Assembly: GCF_030269305.1 (NCBI RefSeq)
Contig: NZ_BSTC01000009.1
Span: 124,001-188,000 of the forward strand
Length of the DNA: 64,000 nt
Origin: Kineosporia sp. NBRC 101731
Lineage (GTDB): Bacteria; Actinomycetota; Actinomycetes; Actinomycetales; Kineosporiaceae
Direction of reading: 5' to 3'
The notes beneath the pieces are model-generated. The model was not told the DNA's origin. It did not search any database and saw only the letters and a program-made list of their open reading frames with translations. Below are positions 9,376 to 17,360 of the stretch, in pieces. The position numbers and the translations under genes were made by a program. Within the stretch, counting starts at the first letter, position 1, and each line of letters begins with the position of its first letter.

Positions 9376-11754
9376 GTGCGAAAAGTCCTGGTGGGTCTCG
9401 CGACCCTCTCCGTGGCGGCGGGCGCGGCACTCGCGCTGCCCGGCACGGCTGTGGCATCAACCCCGCTGACGCAGGCCCCGATCGGGACTGCGGATCAGTC
9501 GGCTCAGGGCACGGACGACCTGTCCAGCCCGATGCAGGACAAGGCCAGGGCCCTGCGCGACGAGGCAGTGACCCAGGTGCTCAACGGCGATGCGACCGTG
9601 ACCACCAAGAACGGCAGTCGCGTCGTGAAGCTGGCGGGGAAGAAGGGTAAGAAGGACGACCGGTACGTCGAGCTCGCCCGCGAGCAGACCGACCGGGTCT
9701 TCGTGGTGCTGGCCGAGTTCGGCAACGAACGGCACCCGAGCTACCCCGACCAGGACACCAGCGCCACCATCGCCGGCCCGGCCACGTTCGAGGGCCCGGT
9801 GCACAACAAGATCCCCCAGCCCGCCAAGAACGACAACTCCACTGTCTGGCAGGCCGATTACAGCAAGAAGCACTACGAGGATCTGTATTTCGGTGAGGGC
9901 AAGGGCGTCGAGTCGCTCAAGACCTACTACGAGACGCAGAGCTCGGGCCGGTACAGCGTCGACGGCACGGTCACCGACTGGGTGAAGCTGCCGTACAACG
10001 AGGCCCGGTACGGCCGCTCGAACGGCTACCCGTGCTCCGGCAACGTGTGCAGCAACACCTGGGTGATGATTGCCGACGCACTCCAGGCCTGGGTCGCCGA
10101 CCAGCAGGCCAAGGGCGTCAGTGCTGCCGAGATCAAGTCGACCGTGGCCAGTTTCGACCAGTGGGACCGGTACGACTTCGACGGTGACGGCAACTTCAAC
10201 GAGTCGGACGGCTACATCGACCACTTCCAGATCGTGCACGCCGGCGGTGACCAGGCCGACGGTGACCCGCAGCAGGGTGAAGACGCGATCTGGAGCCACC
10301 GCTGGTACGCGTACTCCAACGGCGCCGGCACCACCGGCCCGGCGAACAACAAGCTGGGCGGCACGCAGATCGGTGACACCGGCCTCTGGGTGGGTGACTA
10401 CACCACGCAGCCCGAGAACGGTGGCCTGAGCGTGTTCGCCCACGAGTACGGCCACGACCTGGGCCTGCCGGACAACTACGACACCGCCAGCGGCGGCAGC
10501 AGCCCGGTCGAGTACTGGTCGCTGATGGCCCAGAGCCGGCTCAACGGCAAGGGTGAGGCGCTCGGCACCCGCCCCGGTGACATCGGCGCCTGGGAGAAGC
10601 TGCAGCTGGGCTGGCTGGACTACGAGGGCGTGACGGCCACGACCGCGGGCAAGAAGAAGACCCGCACCATCGACCTCGGTCCGGCCGAGTACAACACCAA
10701 GAAACCGCAGGCCACCGTGGTGGTCCTGCCGAAGAAACAGGTCACGAAGGAACTCGCGCAACCCGCCTCCGGGGAGTACGAGTGGTACAGCGACACCGGT
10801 AACGACCTGAGCAGCACCCTGACCCGCTCGGTGGCCCTGCCGGCCGGTTCGCCCCAGCTGACCTTCCAGGCCAACTGGAACATCGAGGACTGCGAGGCCG
10901 ACGCCTGTGACTACGCCTACGTGGACATCGACGACGGCAGCGGGTTCACGCCGATCGCCGGGTCGATCACCAAGGCCACCGAGGGCAACGGCATCGACGG
11001 GGTGAGTGACGGCTGGCAGCCGGCCACCTTCGACCTGTCGGCGTACGCCGGCAAGACGGTGAGCCTGCGGTTCCGCTACTCCACCGACACCGCGGCGCAG
11101 GGAGCCGACGACACCTTGCCCGCCGGCATCTTCCTCGACGACATCAAGGTCGCGGCCGGCGGCACGACCGTGTTCGAGGACGGTGCCGAGACCGCCGACA
11201 ACGCCTGGACCGCCAGCGGTTTCCGGCGCACGACGGGCACCGACGTGGTCGAGTACGACCACTACTACATCGCGGCGCACCGGTCGTACGTCAGCTATGA
11301 CAAGTACCTCGAGACCGGCCCGTACAACTTCGGCTGGCCGTCCACGAAACCCGACTACGTGGAGCACTTCCCGTACCAGGAAGGCCTGCTGGTCACCTAC
11401 TGGGACACGTCGTTCTCCGACAACAACGTCAGCGTGCACCCCGGCGAGGGCCGCAACCTGACGGTCGACGCCCACCCGGCGCCGCTATACCAGGTGACGG
11501 GCACGCCGTGGCGTACCCGGGTGCAGCTCTACGACGCCCCGTTCGGCCTGAAGAAGGCCGACAGTCTCACGCTCCACGTCGACGGGGTGAAGAGCCCGAT
11601 CAAGGGACTGAAGGGCAACCCGCTCTTCGACGACACGAAGAACTTCTACGACACGGTCGTGCCGGACCATGGCGTGAAGGTCGCGAAGGCCGGGGTGAAG
11701 ATCGAGGTGCAGAAGGTCAAGGGCACCTCGCTCACGGTCAAGGTTACCTCGTGA
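9376..11754 (+). CDS. Secreted M6 family zinc metalloprotease (immune inhibitor A-like), copy 3
   Basis: Third tandem paralogue, 792 residues from GTG 9376, 5 nt after GGGAGG (9365-9370). The signal peptide is residues 1-27 (VRKVLVGLATLSVAAGAA, cleavage near AVAS). The zinc ligands are His356 and His360 with catalytic Glu357 in HEYGHDLGLPDNYD; the third position retains Asp (GLPDN). Long stretches are near-identical to copies 1 and 2 around the active site (GDPQQGEDAIWSHR, NGGLSVFAHEYGH). Divergence concentrates in the signal/propeptide and the C-terminal beta domain, the pattern expected of duplicated proteases with altered propeptide or substrate surfaces. A strong terminator follows. Confidence 0.9.
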   Translation: MRKVLVGLATLSVAAGAALALPGTAVASTPLTQAPIGTADQSAQGTDDLSSPMQDKARALRDEAVTQVLNGDATVTTKNGSRVVKLAGKKGKKDDRYVELAREQTDRVFVVLAEFGNERHPSYPDQDTSATIAGPATFEGPVHNKIPQPAKNDNSTVWQADYSKKHYEDLYFGEGKGVESLKTYYETQSSGRYSVDGTVTDWVKLPYNEARYGRSNGYPCSGNVCSNTWVMIADALQAWVADQQAKGVSAAEIKSTVASFDQWDRYDFDGDGNFNESDGYIDHFQIVHAGGDQADGDPQQGEDAIWSHRWYAYSNGAGTTGPANNKLGGTQIGDTGLWVGDYTTQPENGGLSVFAHEYGHDLGLPDNYDTASGGSSPVEYWSLMAQSRLNGKGEALGTRPGDIGAWEKLQLGWLDYEGVTATTAGKKKTRTIDLGPAEYNTKKPQATVVVLPKKQVTKELAQPASGEYEWYSDTGNDLSSTLTRSVALPAGSPQLTFQANWNIEDCEADACDYAYVDIDDGSGFTPIAGSITKATEGNGIDGVSDGWQPATFDLSAYAGKTVSLRFRYSTDTAAQGADDTLPAGIFLDDIKVAAGGTTVFEDGAETADNAWTASGFRRTTGTDVVEYDHYYIAAHRSYVSYDKYLETGPYNFGWPSTKPDYVEHFPYQEGLLVTYWDTSFSDNNVSVHPGEGRNLTVDAHPAPLYQVTGTPWRTRVQLYDAPFGLKKADSLTLHVDGVKSPIKGLKGNPLFDDTKNFYDTVVPDHGVKVAKAGVKIEVQKVKGTSLTVKVTS

Positions 11755-11782
11755 CCTGATCACGGTCCCTGCTCGACACATG

Positions 11783-11817
11783 CGGCGCCCCGGTCTCGTC
11801 CCGAGACCGGGGCGCCG
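11783..11817 (+). terminator. Terminator after M6 copy 3
   Basis: A perfect 16-bp stem, 11783-11798 with 11802-11817, loop TCC, followed by TTCGTCT. It closes the protease cluster. Confidence 0.85.
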
Positions 11818-11877
11818 TTCGTCTGCGGGGAGGCGTCATCATCCGGCCCGGGGGTGGAACGTTCCCGTTCGGTCATC

Positions 11878-11896
11878 TAAGGTAAGGCTCGCCTAA
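11878..11896. promoter_or_regulatory. Iron box (DtxR/IdeR/DmdR-type operator)
   Basis: TAAGGTAAGGCTCGCCTAA at 11878-11896 matches the 19-bp actinobacterial iron-box consensus TTAGGTTAGGCTAACCTAA at 15 of 19 positions. It sits 60 bp before the siderophore-interacting protein gene. DtxR-family repressors bind such sites with Fe2+, so the next gene is expected to be induced by iron starvation. Confidence 0.8.
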
Positions 11897-11956
11897 GAAA
11901 TTCGTGATGCCCTCGACGGCGATCCGTCCCCTGCCCGAGCCGGGAGCTGAACCACC

Positions 11957-12874
11957 ATGTCGTACGCCACCTCCGGGTCCCTCTACGCCGAGGTCGTCGC
12001 TACGCAGCGGCTGAGCCCGCACCTGGTGCGGATCGTGCTCGGCGGCGAGCAGATGTCCGGGTACGAGCCGCTGGGCGTGGCCGACGAGGCCGTGGTGCTG
12101 TGGTTCCCGAAGCCCGGCCAGGACCGGCCCGCCCCGACCACGCTCAAGGACGGCGTCTGGGGCCACCACGACCCGGACATTGCCCCGCCGGGGCGTAACT
12201 ACACCATCCGCGCCTTCGAGCCCGGTGAGAACGCCCGGATGACGATTGATTTCGTGGTGCACCCGGGCGGCGTCGCCGGGGAGTGGGCGGTCAACGCCGG
12301 CGTCGGTGACGTCATCCTCATCACCCGCCCGCGCTCCTGGTACGAGCCGCCGGCCGACGCCGCCTGGATCCTCGCCGCGGCCGACCTCACCGGCCTGCCG
12401 GCCCTGGCCCGCATCATCGAGGAGTGCCCCGCCGACGGCCCTCAGGTGTACGCGATGGTCGAGACGGCCGACGCCGCCGACCTCGCCGCCCTGCCGGAGA
12501 CCCAGTGCAACGCCGCCGGGGTGGATGCCAGCGTGGGCACGGGCAACGGGGTCGCCCCCGGTGCCCTGGCCGAGCTGATCGCGGCCAAGCTGCCCGAGCT
12601 GATCTCCCAGGGGCCGGGTTACGTCTGGTACTCCGGCGAGGCGGCCCAGTCCCGGGAGATCCGCAAGCTGATGCGCAAGACGCACGGCTGGCCCTTGGAC
12701 CGCGTGCAGACCGTGGGCTACTGGCGTCAGGACGCCGAGGTCTGGAACGAGACCTTCGCCCAGGTGGGCGGCGACCAGCTGGTGCAGGTCTACTACCAGG
12801 CGATCGAGAAGGGCCTGTCCAGCGCCGAGGCCTCGGAGATCCTCGACGAGGAGTACGAGAAGGCCGGCCTCTGA
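11957..12874 (+). CDS. Siderophore-interacting protein (FAD-dependent ferric-siderophore reductase, SIP/ViuB family)
   Basis: Predicted cytosolic flavoprotein that reduces ferric siderophores so that iron is released after import. The 305-residue protein has an N-terminal FAD-binding beta-barrel (LVRIVLGGEQM and RNYTIRAF, the R-x-Y-T/S flavin motif, near residue 78). The C-terminal NAD(P)H-type SIP domain carries the family signature around WYSGEAAQSREIRKLMR and VQTVGYWRQ. ATG 11957 is the only sensible start; the RBS is weak. The iron box just upstream agrees with the function. No siderophore biosynthesis or uptake gene is adjacent, so it may serve siderophores handled elsewhere in the genome. 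Confidence 0.9.
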   Translation: MSYATSGSLYAEVVATQRLSPHLVRIVLGGEQMSGYEPLGVADEAVVLWFPKPGQDRPAPTTLKDGVWGHHDPDIAPPGRNYTIRAFEPGENARMTIDFVVHPGGVAGEWAVNAGVGDVILITRPRSWYEPPADAAWILAAADLTGLPALARIIEECPADGPQVYAMVETADAADLAALPETQCNAAGVDASVGTGNGVAPGALAELIAAKLPELISQGPGYVWYSGEAAQSREIRKLMRKTHGWPLDRVQTVGYWRQDAEVWNETFAQVGGDQLVQVYYQAIEKGLSSAEASEILDEEYEKAGL

Positions 12875-12889
12875 CCAGGGCTGTGGTGC

Positions 12890-13762
12890 TTAAGGGCTCA
12901 GGTACTTCAGGGTGAGCCGGTCAAGCGTGGCCACCTGCTTCTCGCCGGAGTCGTACACCAGCAGGCGTTCACCGTCGATGCTGCTGTCCACCCGGGAAGC
13001 ACCCTCGAGACCCGGCCCGTCGGTCCAGGTACCGGGCCAGCCGGCCGGACGTGAGTACGGGTCGAAAGAGCAGTCCTCCACGTTCTTCGCGCAGTCGAAG
13101 ACGATGCCGGTGAGCTGCCCGGTCTGCCGGTCGATGCGGCACACGCTCGCCCGCATCCGGGTCTCGTCGCCGTGGTGCACGCAGTACACGCTGTCACCGG
13201 TGAAGAAGAGCGACGTCACGGCACCGGCCATCGGCCACGCCCGTTCGACCTGGGTCATGTCCCGGTTCAGCAGGAGCAGCTCGCTGTACCCGGAGCCGGC
13301 GCAGACCGGGTAGGAACGGGCGGCATCGACGACGGGGAGGCACTCGCCGTCGCTGAACGAGCCCGTCGGGAGATCGGGGTGGGCCACCACCCAGACGCCG
13401 TCGTCCATGACCCGTCCCTCGGTGTCCTGCGCCGGCTGTCCCAGCCGCTGCTCCAGCGGTAGCGCCGCCACCTGGGGGTACACCCCGTCGCGAGCGGCCT
13501 CCGACCCCGTCTGGCTGGGTGTCCCCGCCGGTGTGGGGGTCGCGGGCACAGCCCGGTTCTGCTGATGACTGAGCACGCCCGCACCGATCAGTACCACCAG
13601 CACGGCCACCGCTGCGAAGACCGGAGCGAGCACCCGCACCTGCCTGGTGTGCCTCGTCCTCAGTGGTGTCAGTGAGGGTTCGGGACCCGACCGCACCGAG
13701 ACCGCCACCCGGGCGTCGAAGTCGCGCAGAGCGTTCCTCAGCCGCTCGTCCAGCTCGCTCAT
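12890..13762 (-). CDS. Membrane protein coupled to ECF sigma factor (candidate anti-sigma/sensor)
   Basis: A 290-residue protein with a short cytosolic N-terminus (SELDERLRNALRDFDARV, about 42 residues), one transmembrane helix at roughly 43-65 (VLAPVFAAVAVLVVLIGAGVL), a Pro/Thr linker and a long extracytoplasmic part with repeated beta-like segments and several Cys residues. Its ATG overlaps the stop codon of the sigma gene by 4 bp (ATGA), so the two are translationally coupled. Topology and coupling are typical of anti-sigma or sensor partners of ECF sigma factors. No zinc-binding anti-sigma motif (HxxxCxxC) is visible, so the anti-sigma role is inference. Confidence 0.75.
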   Translation of the reverse strand: MSELDERLRNALRDFDARVAVSVRSGPEPSLTPLRTRHTRQVRVLAPVFAAVAVLVVLIGAGVLSHQQNRAVPATPTPAGTPSQTGSEAARDGVYPQVAALPLEQRLGQPAQDTEGRVMDDGVWVVAHPDLPTGSFSDGECLPVVDAARSYPVCAGSGYSELLLLNRDMTQVERAWPMAGAVTSLFFTGDSVYCVHHGDETRMRASVCRIDRQTGQLTGIVFDCAKNVEDCSFDPYSRPAGWPGTWTDGPGLEGASRVDSSIDGERLLVYDSGEKQVATLDRLTLKYLSP

Positions 13763-14286
13763 CGGGTGCCCACCTCGGGCTCACCGAGGATCCGGGCGAG
13801 ACGGGCGCGCGCCTTGTGCAGGTGTGCTTTCGCCGTGCCCTCGGCGCAGCCCATGATCTCCGCGACCTCCTTCACGCTCCGGTCCTCCAGATAGGCGAGC
13901 ACGATCGCCGCCCGTTGCTGCCGGGGCAGCTGGCGGATCGCGGCGAGCACCGTCTCCACCTCGTCCGGACCGGGCGCCACCTCGGGCGGGGTGTTGCCCA
14001 GCCGCAGCAGGGCGGCGGCCTCGACCCGGGCCCGGCGCAACCGTTTGGACGCCAGCTGGATCGTCACCTTCCGCAGCCAGGCCCCGGGCTTGTCGTACCG
14101 GCCCACGACGTCCCACTTCTGCCGGGCCTGGAGCAACGCGTCCTGGGCCACGTCTTCCGCCGTCACCCGGCTGCCCGACACGGCGATCGCCAGCGTCACC
14201 ATCCGGGCGAACTCCTGACGGTAGAAATCCTCGAAGTCCAGTGCCGGTCGCTCGATATCTCGCTCGGCGTCGGGTGGCGCGGGCAT
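13759..14286 (-). CDS. ECF RNA polymerase sigma factor (SigE-like)
   Basis: Directs RNA polymerase to a stress- or envelope-responsive promoter set. The 175-residue protein starts at the ATG whose first base is 14286, with AAGGA 9 nt upstream. Region 2 spans about residues 20-85 (FEDFYRQEFARMVTLA, TAEDVAQDAL, the DA.Q region that binds core and melts DNA). Region 4 spans about 115-165 (LPRQQRAAIVLAYLEDRSVKEVAEIMG, then an HTH with GTAKAHLHKARARL). The longer upstream open frame on this strand is an antisense shadow of folC. The gene is divergent from folC with a 120-bp shared intergenic region. Confidence 0.93.
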   Translation of the reverse strand: MPAPPDAERDIERPALDFEDFYRQEFARMVTLAIAVSGSRVTAEDVAQDALLQARQKWDVVGRYDKPGAWLRKVTIQLASKRLRRARVEAAALLRLGNTPPEVAPGPDEVETVLAAIRQLPRQQRAAIVLAYLEDRSVKEVAEIMGCAEGTAKAHLHKARARLARILGEPEVGTR

Positions 14287-14406
14287 GCGGTCGATCCTTC
14301 CCCTCGTGAGGTGCTCATGACCATGCACAGCCACCAGATGGGGTGCGAGGTTTACCCACCCCGGCGGATAGGCTCGGGGCATGTTCCTGTTCGAGGTGAG
14401 GCGCTG

Positions 14407-15840
14407 ATGGCGCGGGTCGAGGGTCGCGGTCCGCAGCACGACGAGAAGGAGATCGCGGCGGCGCAGGCGCTGTCGCAGCAGGCGGCGCAGGTGTACGGGG
14501 AGATTCTCGATCGGGCGCCCGAGCACGACCTGATCCCGAGCCTCGACCGTATCGAGGCCGTGGTGCAGCTGCTGGGCGACCCGCAGCGCGCGTTCGAGGC
14601 CGTGCACGTCACCGGCACCAACGGTAAGAGCTCCACCACCCGCATGATCGAGCGGCTGCTGCGCGAGCACAACCTGCGCACGGGCCGGTTCACCAGCCCG
14701 CACCTGCAGGACGTGCGTGAGCGCATCGCCATCGACGGCGAGATCATCGACCAGCAGCGCTTCGTCGACGTCTACGACGAGGTCAAGCCCTACCTCGACC
14801 TGGTCGACGCCCGTAACGCCGAGGCCGGCAAGCCGCGGATGACCTACTTCGAGGTGCTCGTCGCGCTGGCCTACGCCGCGTTCGCCGACACCCCGGTCGA
14901 CGTGGCCGCGGTCGAGGTCGGGCTGGGCGGCTCCTGGGACGCGACGAACGTCATCGACGCCCGCGTCGCCGTGATCACCCCGATCGGCATCGATCACGAG
15001 CGCCTGCTCGGGCACGACGTGGCCACGATCGCCACCGAGAAGTCGGGCATCATCAAACCCGGTGCTGTCGCGGTGTTCTCGGAGCAGCACGACGACGCCA
15101 CGGAACCCCTGATGTCCCGCGCCGCCGAGGTGGGGGCCACGGTCCTGCGTGAGAACCACAACTTCTCGGTGAGCCAGCGTGAGGTCGCGCTCGGCGGTCA
15201 GCTGCTGACCCTCCAGGGCGCCGCCGCCGTCTACCCGGACATCTTCATCCCCCTGCACGGCGCCCACCAGGCCCAGAACGCCGTCGCCGCGCTGGTCGCG
15301 GTGGAGGCCTTCCTGCTCTCCGACGGCCGCGACTGGTCCGCCACCGACAACTCCCGTGAGGGAACGGGTCTCGACATCGATGTGGTGCGCGCCGCGTTCG
15401 CCGACGTCGACTCGCCCGGCCGCCTCGAGGTCGTCCGCCGCAGTCCCACCGTGCTCATCGACGCCGCCCACAACCCCGCCGGGGCCCAGGTTCTTGCCGA
15501 CAGCCTGGAAGAGGCCTTCGGTTTCAGCCGTCTGGTCGGCGTGGTGGCCGTGCTCGAGGACAAGGACGCCGAATCCATTCTCGGCGCCCTGGAACCGGTG
15601 CTCGAGGAAGTCGTGATCACCCGCACCTCCTCGCCCCGCGCCATGGCCCCGGACGAGTTGGCCGAGATCGCCGAAGACGTCTTCGGCGAGGACCGGGTGA
15701 CCACCTTCGAGCGCCTGGACGACGCCCTCGACTACGCCATGGGCAAGGCCGAGGAAGGCGGGATGATCGGCGGCGGCGTGCTGGCGACCGGATCCGTCAC
15801 CATGGCCGCCGACGTCCGTCGGCTGTTCCGCGTCCGCTAG
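14407..15840 (+). CDS. folC: Bifunctional dihydrofolate synthase / folylpolyglutamate synthase
   Basis: Adds L-glutamate to dihydropteroate and extends the polyglutamate tail of folates. The 477-residue protein starts at ATG 14407 with GAGGTGAGG about 4-6 nt upstream. Motifs: P-loop HVTGTNGKSS (Gly70-Ser75), the Mur-ligase-like GLGGSWDATNV, ATEKSGIIKPG, HGAHQAQNAVAAL and IDAAHNPAGAQ. Length and motifs are those of the actinobacterial enzyme. In Streptomyces the gene lies between valS and a DUF4233 gene plus ndk; here valS is missing upstream, and the DUF4233 and ndk genes lie 13.5 and 15 kb downstream. Confidence 0.96.
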   Translation: MARVEGRGPQHDEKEIAAAQALSQQAAQVYGEILDRAPEHDLIPSLDRIEAVVQLLGDPQRAFEAVHVTGTNGKSSTTRMIERLLREHNLRTGRFTSPHLQDVRERIAIDGEIIDQQRFVDVYDEVKPYLDLVDARNAEAGKPRMTYFEVLVALAYAAFADTPVDVAAVEVGLGGSWDATNVIDARVAVITPIGIDHERLLGHDVATIATEKSGIIKPGAVAVFSEQHDDATEPLMSRAAEVGATVLRENHNFSVSQREVALGGQLLTLQGAAAVYPDIFIPLHGAHQAQNAVAALVAVEAFLLSDGRDWSATDNSREGTGLDIDVVRAAFADVDSPGRLEVVRRSPTVLIDAAHNPAGAQVLADSLEEAFGFSRLVGVVAVLEDKDAESILGALEPVLEEVVITRTSSPRAMAPDELAEIAEDVFGEDRVTTFERLDDALDYAMGKAEEGGMIGGGVLATGSVTMAADVRRLFRVR

Positions 15841-15855
15841 GTCAACAACCCTTCG

Positions 15856-15912
15856 TGATCATGCAAAGTGTCCCCGGGGCTCTGTAGCTCCCGGGGACAC
15901 TTTGCATGATCA
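15856..15912 (+). terminator. Perfect 23-bp stem-loop after folC
   Basis: 15856-15878 pairs without mismatch with 15890-15912 across an 11-nt loop, starting 16 nt after the folC stop codon. The stem contains TGATCATGCAAAGTGTCCCC. Parts of this sequence recur near 17263-17287, 48043-48091 and 49872-49889, so it appears to belong to a dispersed terminator-associated motif. The bases after the stem (TCAGAAAAGAGG) are A-rich rather than T-rich on this strand. Confidence 0.8.
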
Positions 15913-16052
15913 TCAGAAAAGAGGACGACCGCTCAGCGGACTTTTGGCTTTTTGTGGCCGAAGTTCTTCCCAAACTGGACAAAGCCTGACTACTGTCCCT
16001 CACAGGCGCTACACAGGGGTAGCGGCCGGATACGGACGGGGAGGTCGGCATC

Positions 16053-17240
16053 GTGGCACGCGTCGGCACCCGCCCGGAGAACCGGCACCAGGCAAGACTT
16101 CTCCGTCTCCTGAGAGACAGCGGCCCGCAGTCCCGAGCCGAACTCGGCGATGCCGTGGAACTGTCCAAGTCCAAGGTCGCCATCGAGGTCGAGCGGCTGG
16201 CCGACCTCGGATTCGTCGATGTCGTCGGCCTGGCCGCCTCGCGCGGTGGGCGGCGCTCGCAGATGGTCGCCCTCTCCCGCAACCTGCGCTTCGTCGGCAT
16301 CGACATCGGCGCCACCTCCATCGACGTCGCGGTGCTCGACGGTGAACTGAACCTGCTCGGTCAGGACCGCGCCGACACCGATGTGCGCCTGGGCCCAGGG
16401 CCGGTCCTGGGGCAGGTCATCGATCTGGTCGCCAAGCTGCGCGTCGGCCGGGGCGAACCGGTCACCGGCGTCGGCGTCGGCGTGCCCGGCCCGGTCAGCC
16501 AGGCCGAGGGGGCCCTGGTCGCGCCGCCGATCATGCCCGGCTGGAGCCACTTCCCGATCCGCGACATGCTCGGCGCGGCACTGGGCGCCCCGGTCATGAT
16601 GGACAACGACGTGAACGTGATGGCGCTCGGCGAACTGCACTCCGGCACCGCCCGCAGCGTGCGCGACCTGCTCTTCGTCAAGATCGGCACCGGTATCGGC
16701 TGCGGGATCGTGGTCGGCGGCGAGATCTACCGCGGCGTCAACGGTTCGGCCGGCGACATCGGGCACATCCAGGTGGACGGGCACGGGCACGTCTGTGCCT
16801 GCGGCAACACCGGCTGCCTGGAAGCGGCCTTCGGTGGTGCGGCGCTCGCCCGGGACGCCGAGGCCGCCGCCCGCAGTGGTCGCTCGGACTGGCTCGCCGA
16901 ACGACTTACCTCATCGAGAGTATTGTCCGCCAAGGATATTGGTGCAGCCGCGGATGCGGGTGACCCGATCAGTATCGGCCTCGTCCGCGACGGTGGCCAT
17001 CGGCTCGGCAAGGTGCTCGCCTCGCTCGTCAGCTTCTTCAACCCCGGCCTGGTGGTGATCGGGGGCGGCGTGGCCGGCCTCGGTCATCCGCTGCTCGCCG
17101 AGATCCGCAGCGTCGTCTACCGTCGCTCGCTCCCGCTCGCCACCGGCAATCTGCCCATCGTCCTGTCCGAGCTCGGCGGCACCGCAGGAGTTGTCGGTGC
17201 CGGGCGGCTCATCTCAGACTCGGTATTCGCCACCACCTGA
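16053..17240 (+). CDS. ROK family transcriptional regulator
   Basis: A sugar-responsive repressor-type protein of 395 residues. The N-terminal winged-helix domain is about residues 8-72 (RLLRLLRDSGPQSRAELGDAV, SKSKVAIEVERL). It is followed by a sugar-kinase-like ROK domain with FVGIDIGATSIDVAVLDGE as the phosphate-loop start. The ROK zinc motif GHIQVDGHGHVCACGNTGC is intact. GTG 16053 has GGGAGG 8 nt upstream. It lies at the head of a sugar-import and oxidation locus on the same strand and is probably its local regulator. The ligand is unknown; the hexokinase-like fold suggests a hexose or derivative. Confidence 0.9.
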   Translation: MARVGTRPENRHQARLLRLLRDSGPQSRAELGDAVELSKSKVAIEVERLADLGFVDVVGLAASRGGRRSQMVALSRNLRFVGIDIGATSIDVAVLDGELNLLGQDRADTDVRLGPGPVLGQVIDLVAKLRVGRGEPVTGVGVGVPGPVSQAEGALVAPPIMPGWSHFPIRDMLGAALGAPVMMDNDVNVMALGELHSGTARSVRDLLFVKIGTGIGCGIVVGGEIYRGVNGSAGDIGHIQVDGHGHVCACGNTGCLEAAFGGAALARDAEAAARSGRSDWLAERLTSSRVLSAKDIGAAADAGDPISIGLVRDGGHRLGKVLASLVSFFNPGLVVIGGGVAGLGHPLLAEIRSVVYRRSLPLATGNLPIVLSELGGTAGVVGAGRLISDSVFATT

Positions 17241-17249
17241 CGGTCTCTC

Positions 17250-17269
17250 CCGGAGTTCCAGAACTCCGG
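17250..17269 (+). terminator. Hairpin after ROK gene
   Basis: CCGGAGTTC (17250-17258) pairs with GAACTCCGG (17261-17269), effectively an 8-bp stem with a tetraloop, 9 nt after the ROK stop codon. The sequence GGGACACCTTGCACGATCA that follows resembles the right arm of the folC hairpin. Confidence 0.5.
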
Positions 17270-17360
17270 GGACACCTTGCACGATCACGAACCAAGGATT
17301 GCCGTTCGCCGGCGTCCGGAAACGCCACACCACAACCGACCTCGACGAGGAGGCCCCACT

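Noticed and set aside
4211-11754. Whether the three M6 genes are an assembly duplication
   Set aside because: Intergenic sequences, propeptides and lengths differ among the copies, so they are diverged paralogues.
13663-14406. N-terminal extension of the folC frame
   Set aside because: It runs antisense over the ECF sigma gene; FolC homology and a good RBS begin at 14407.
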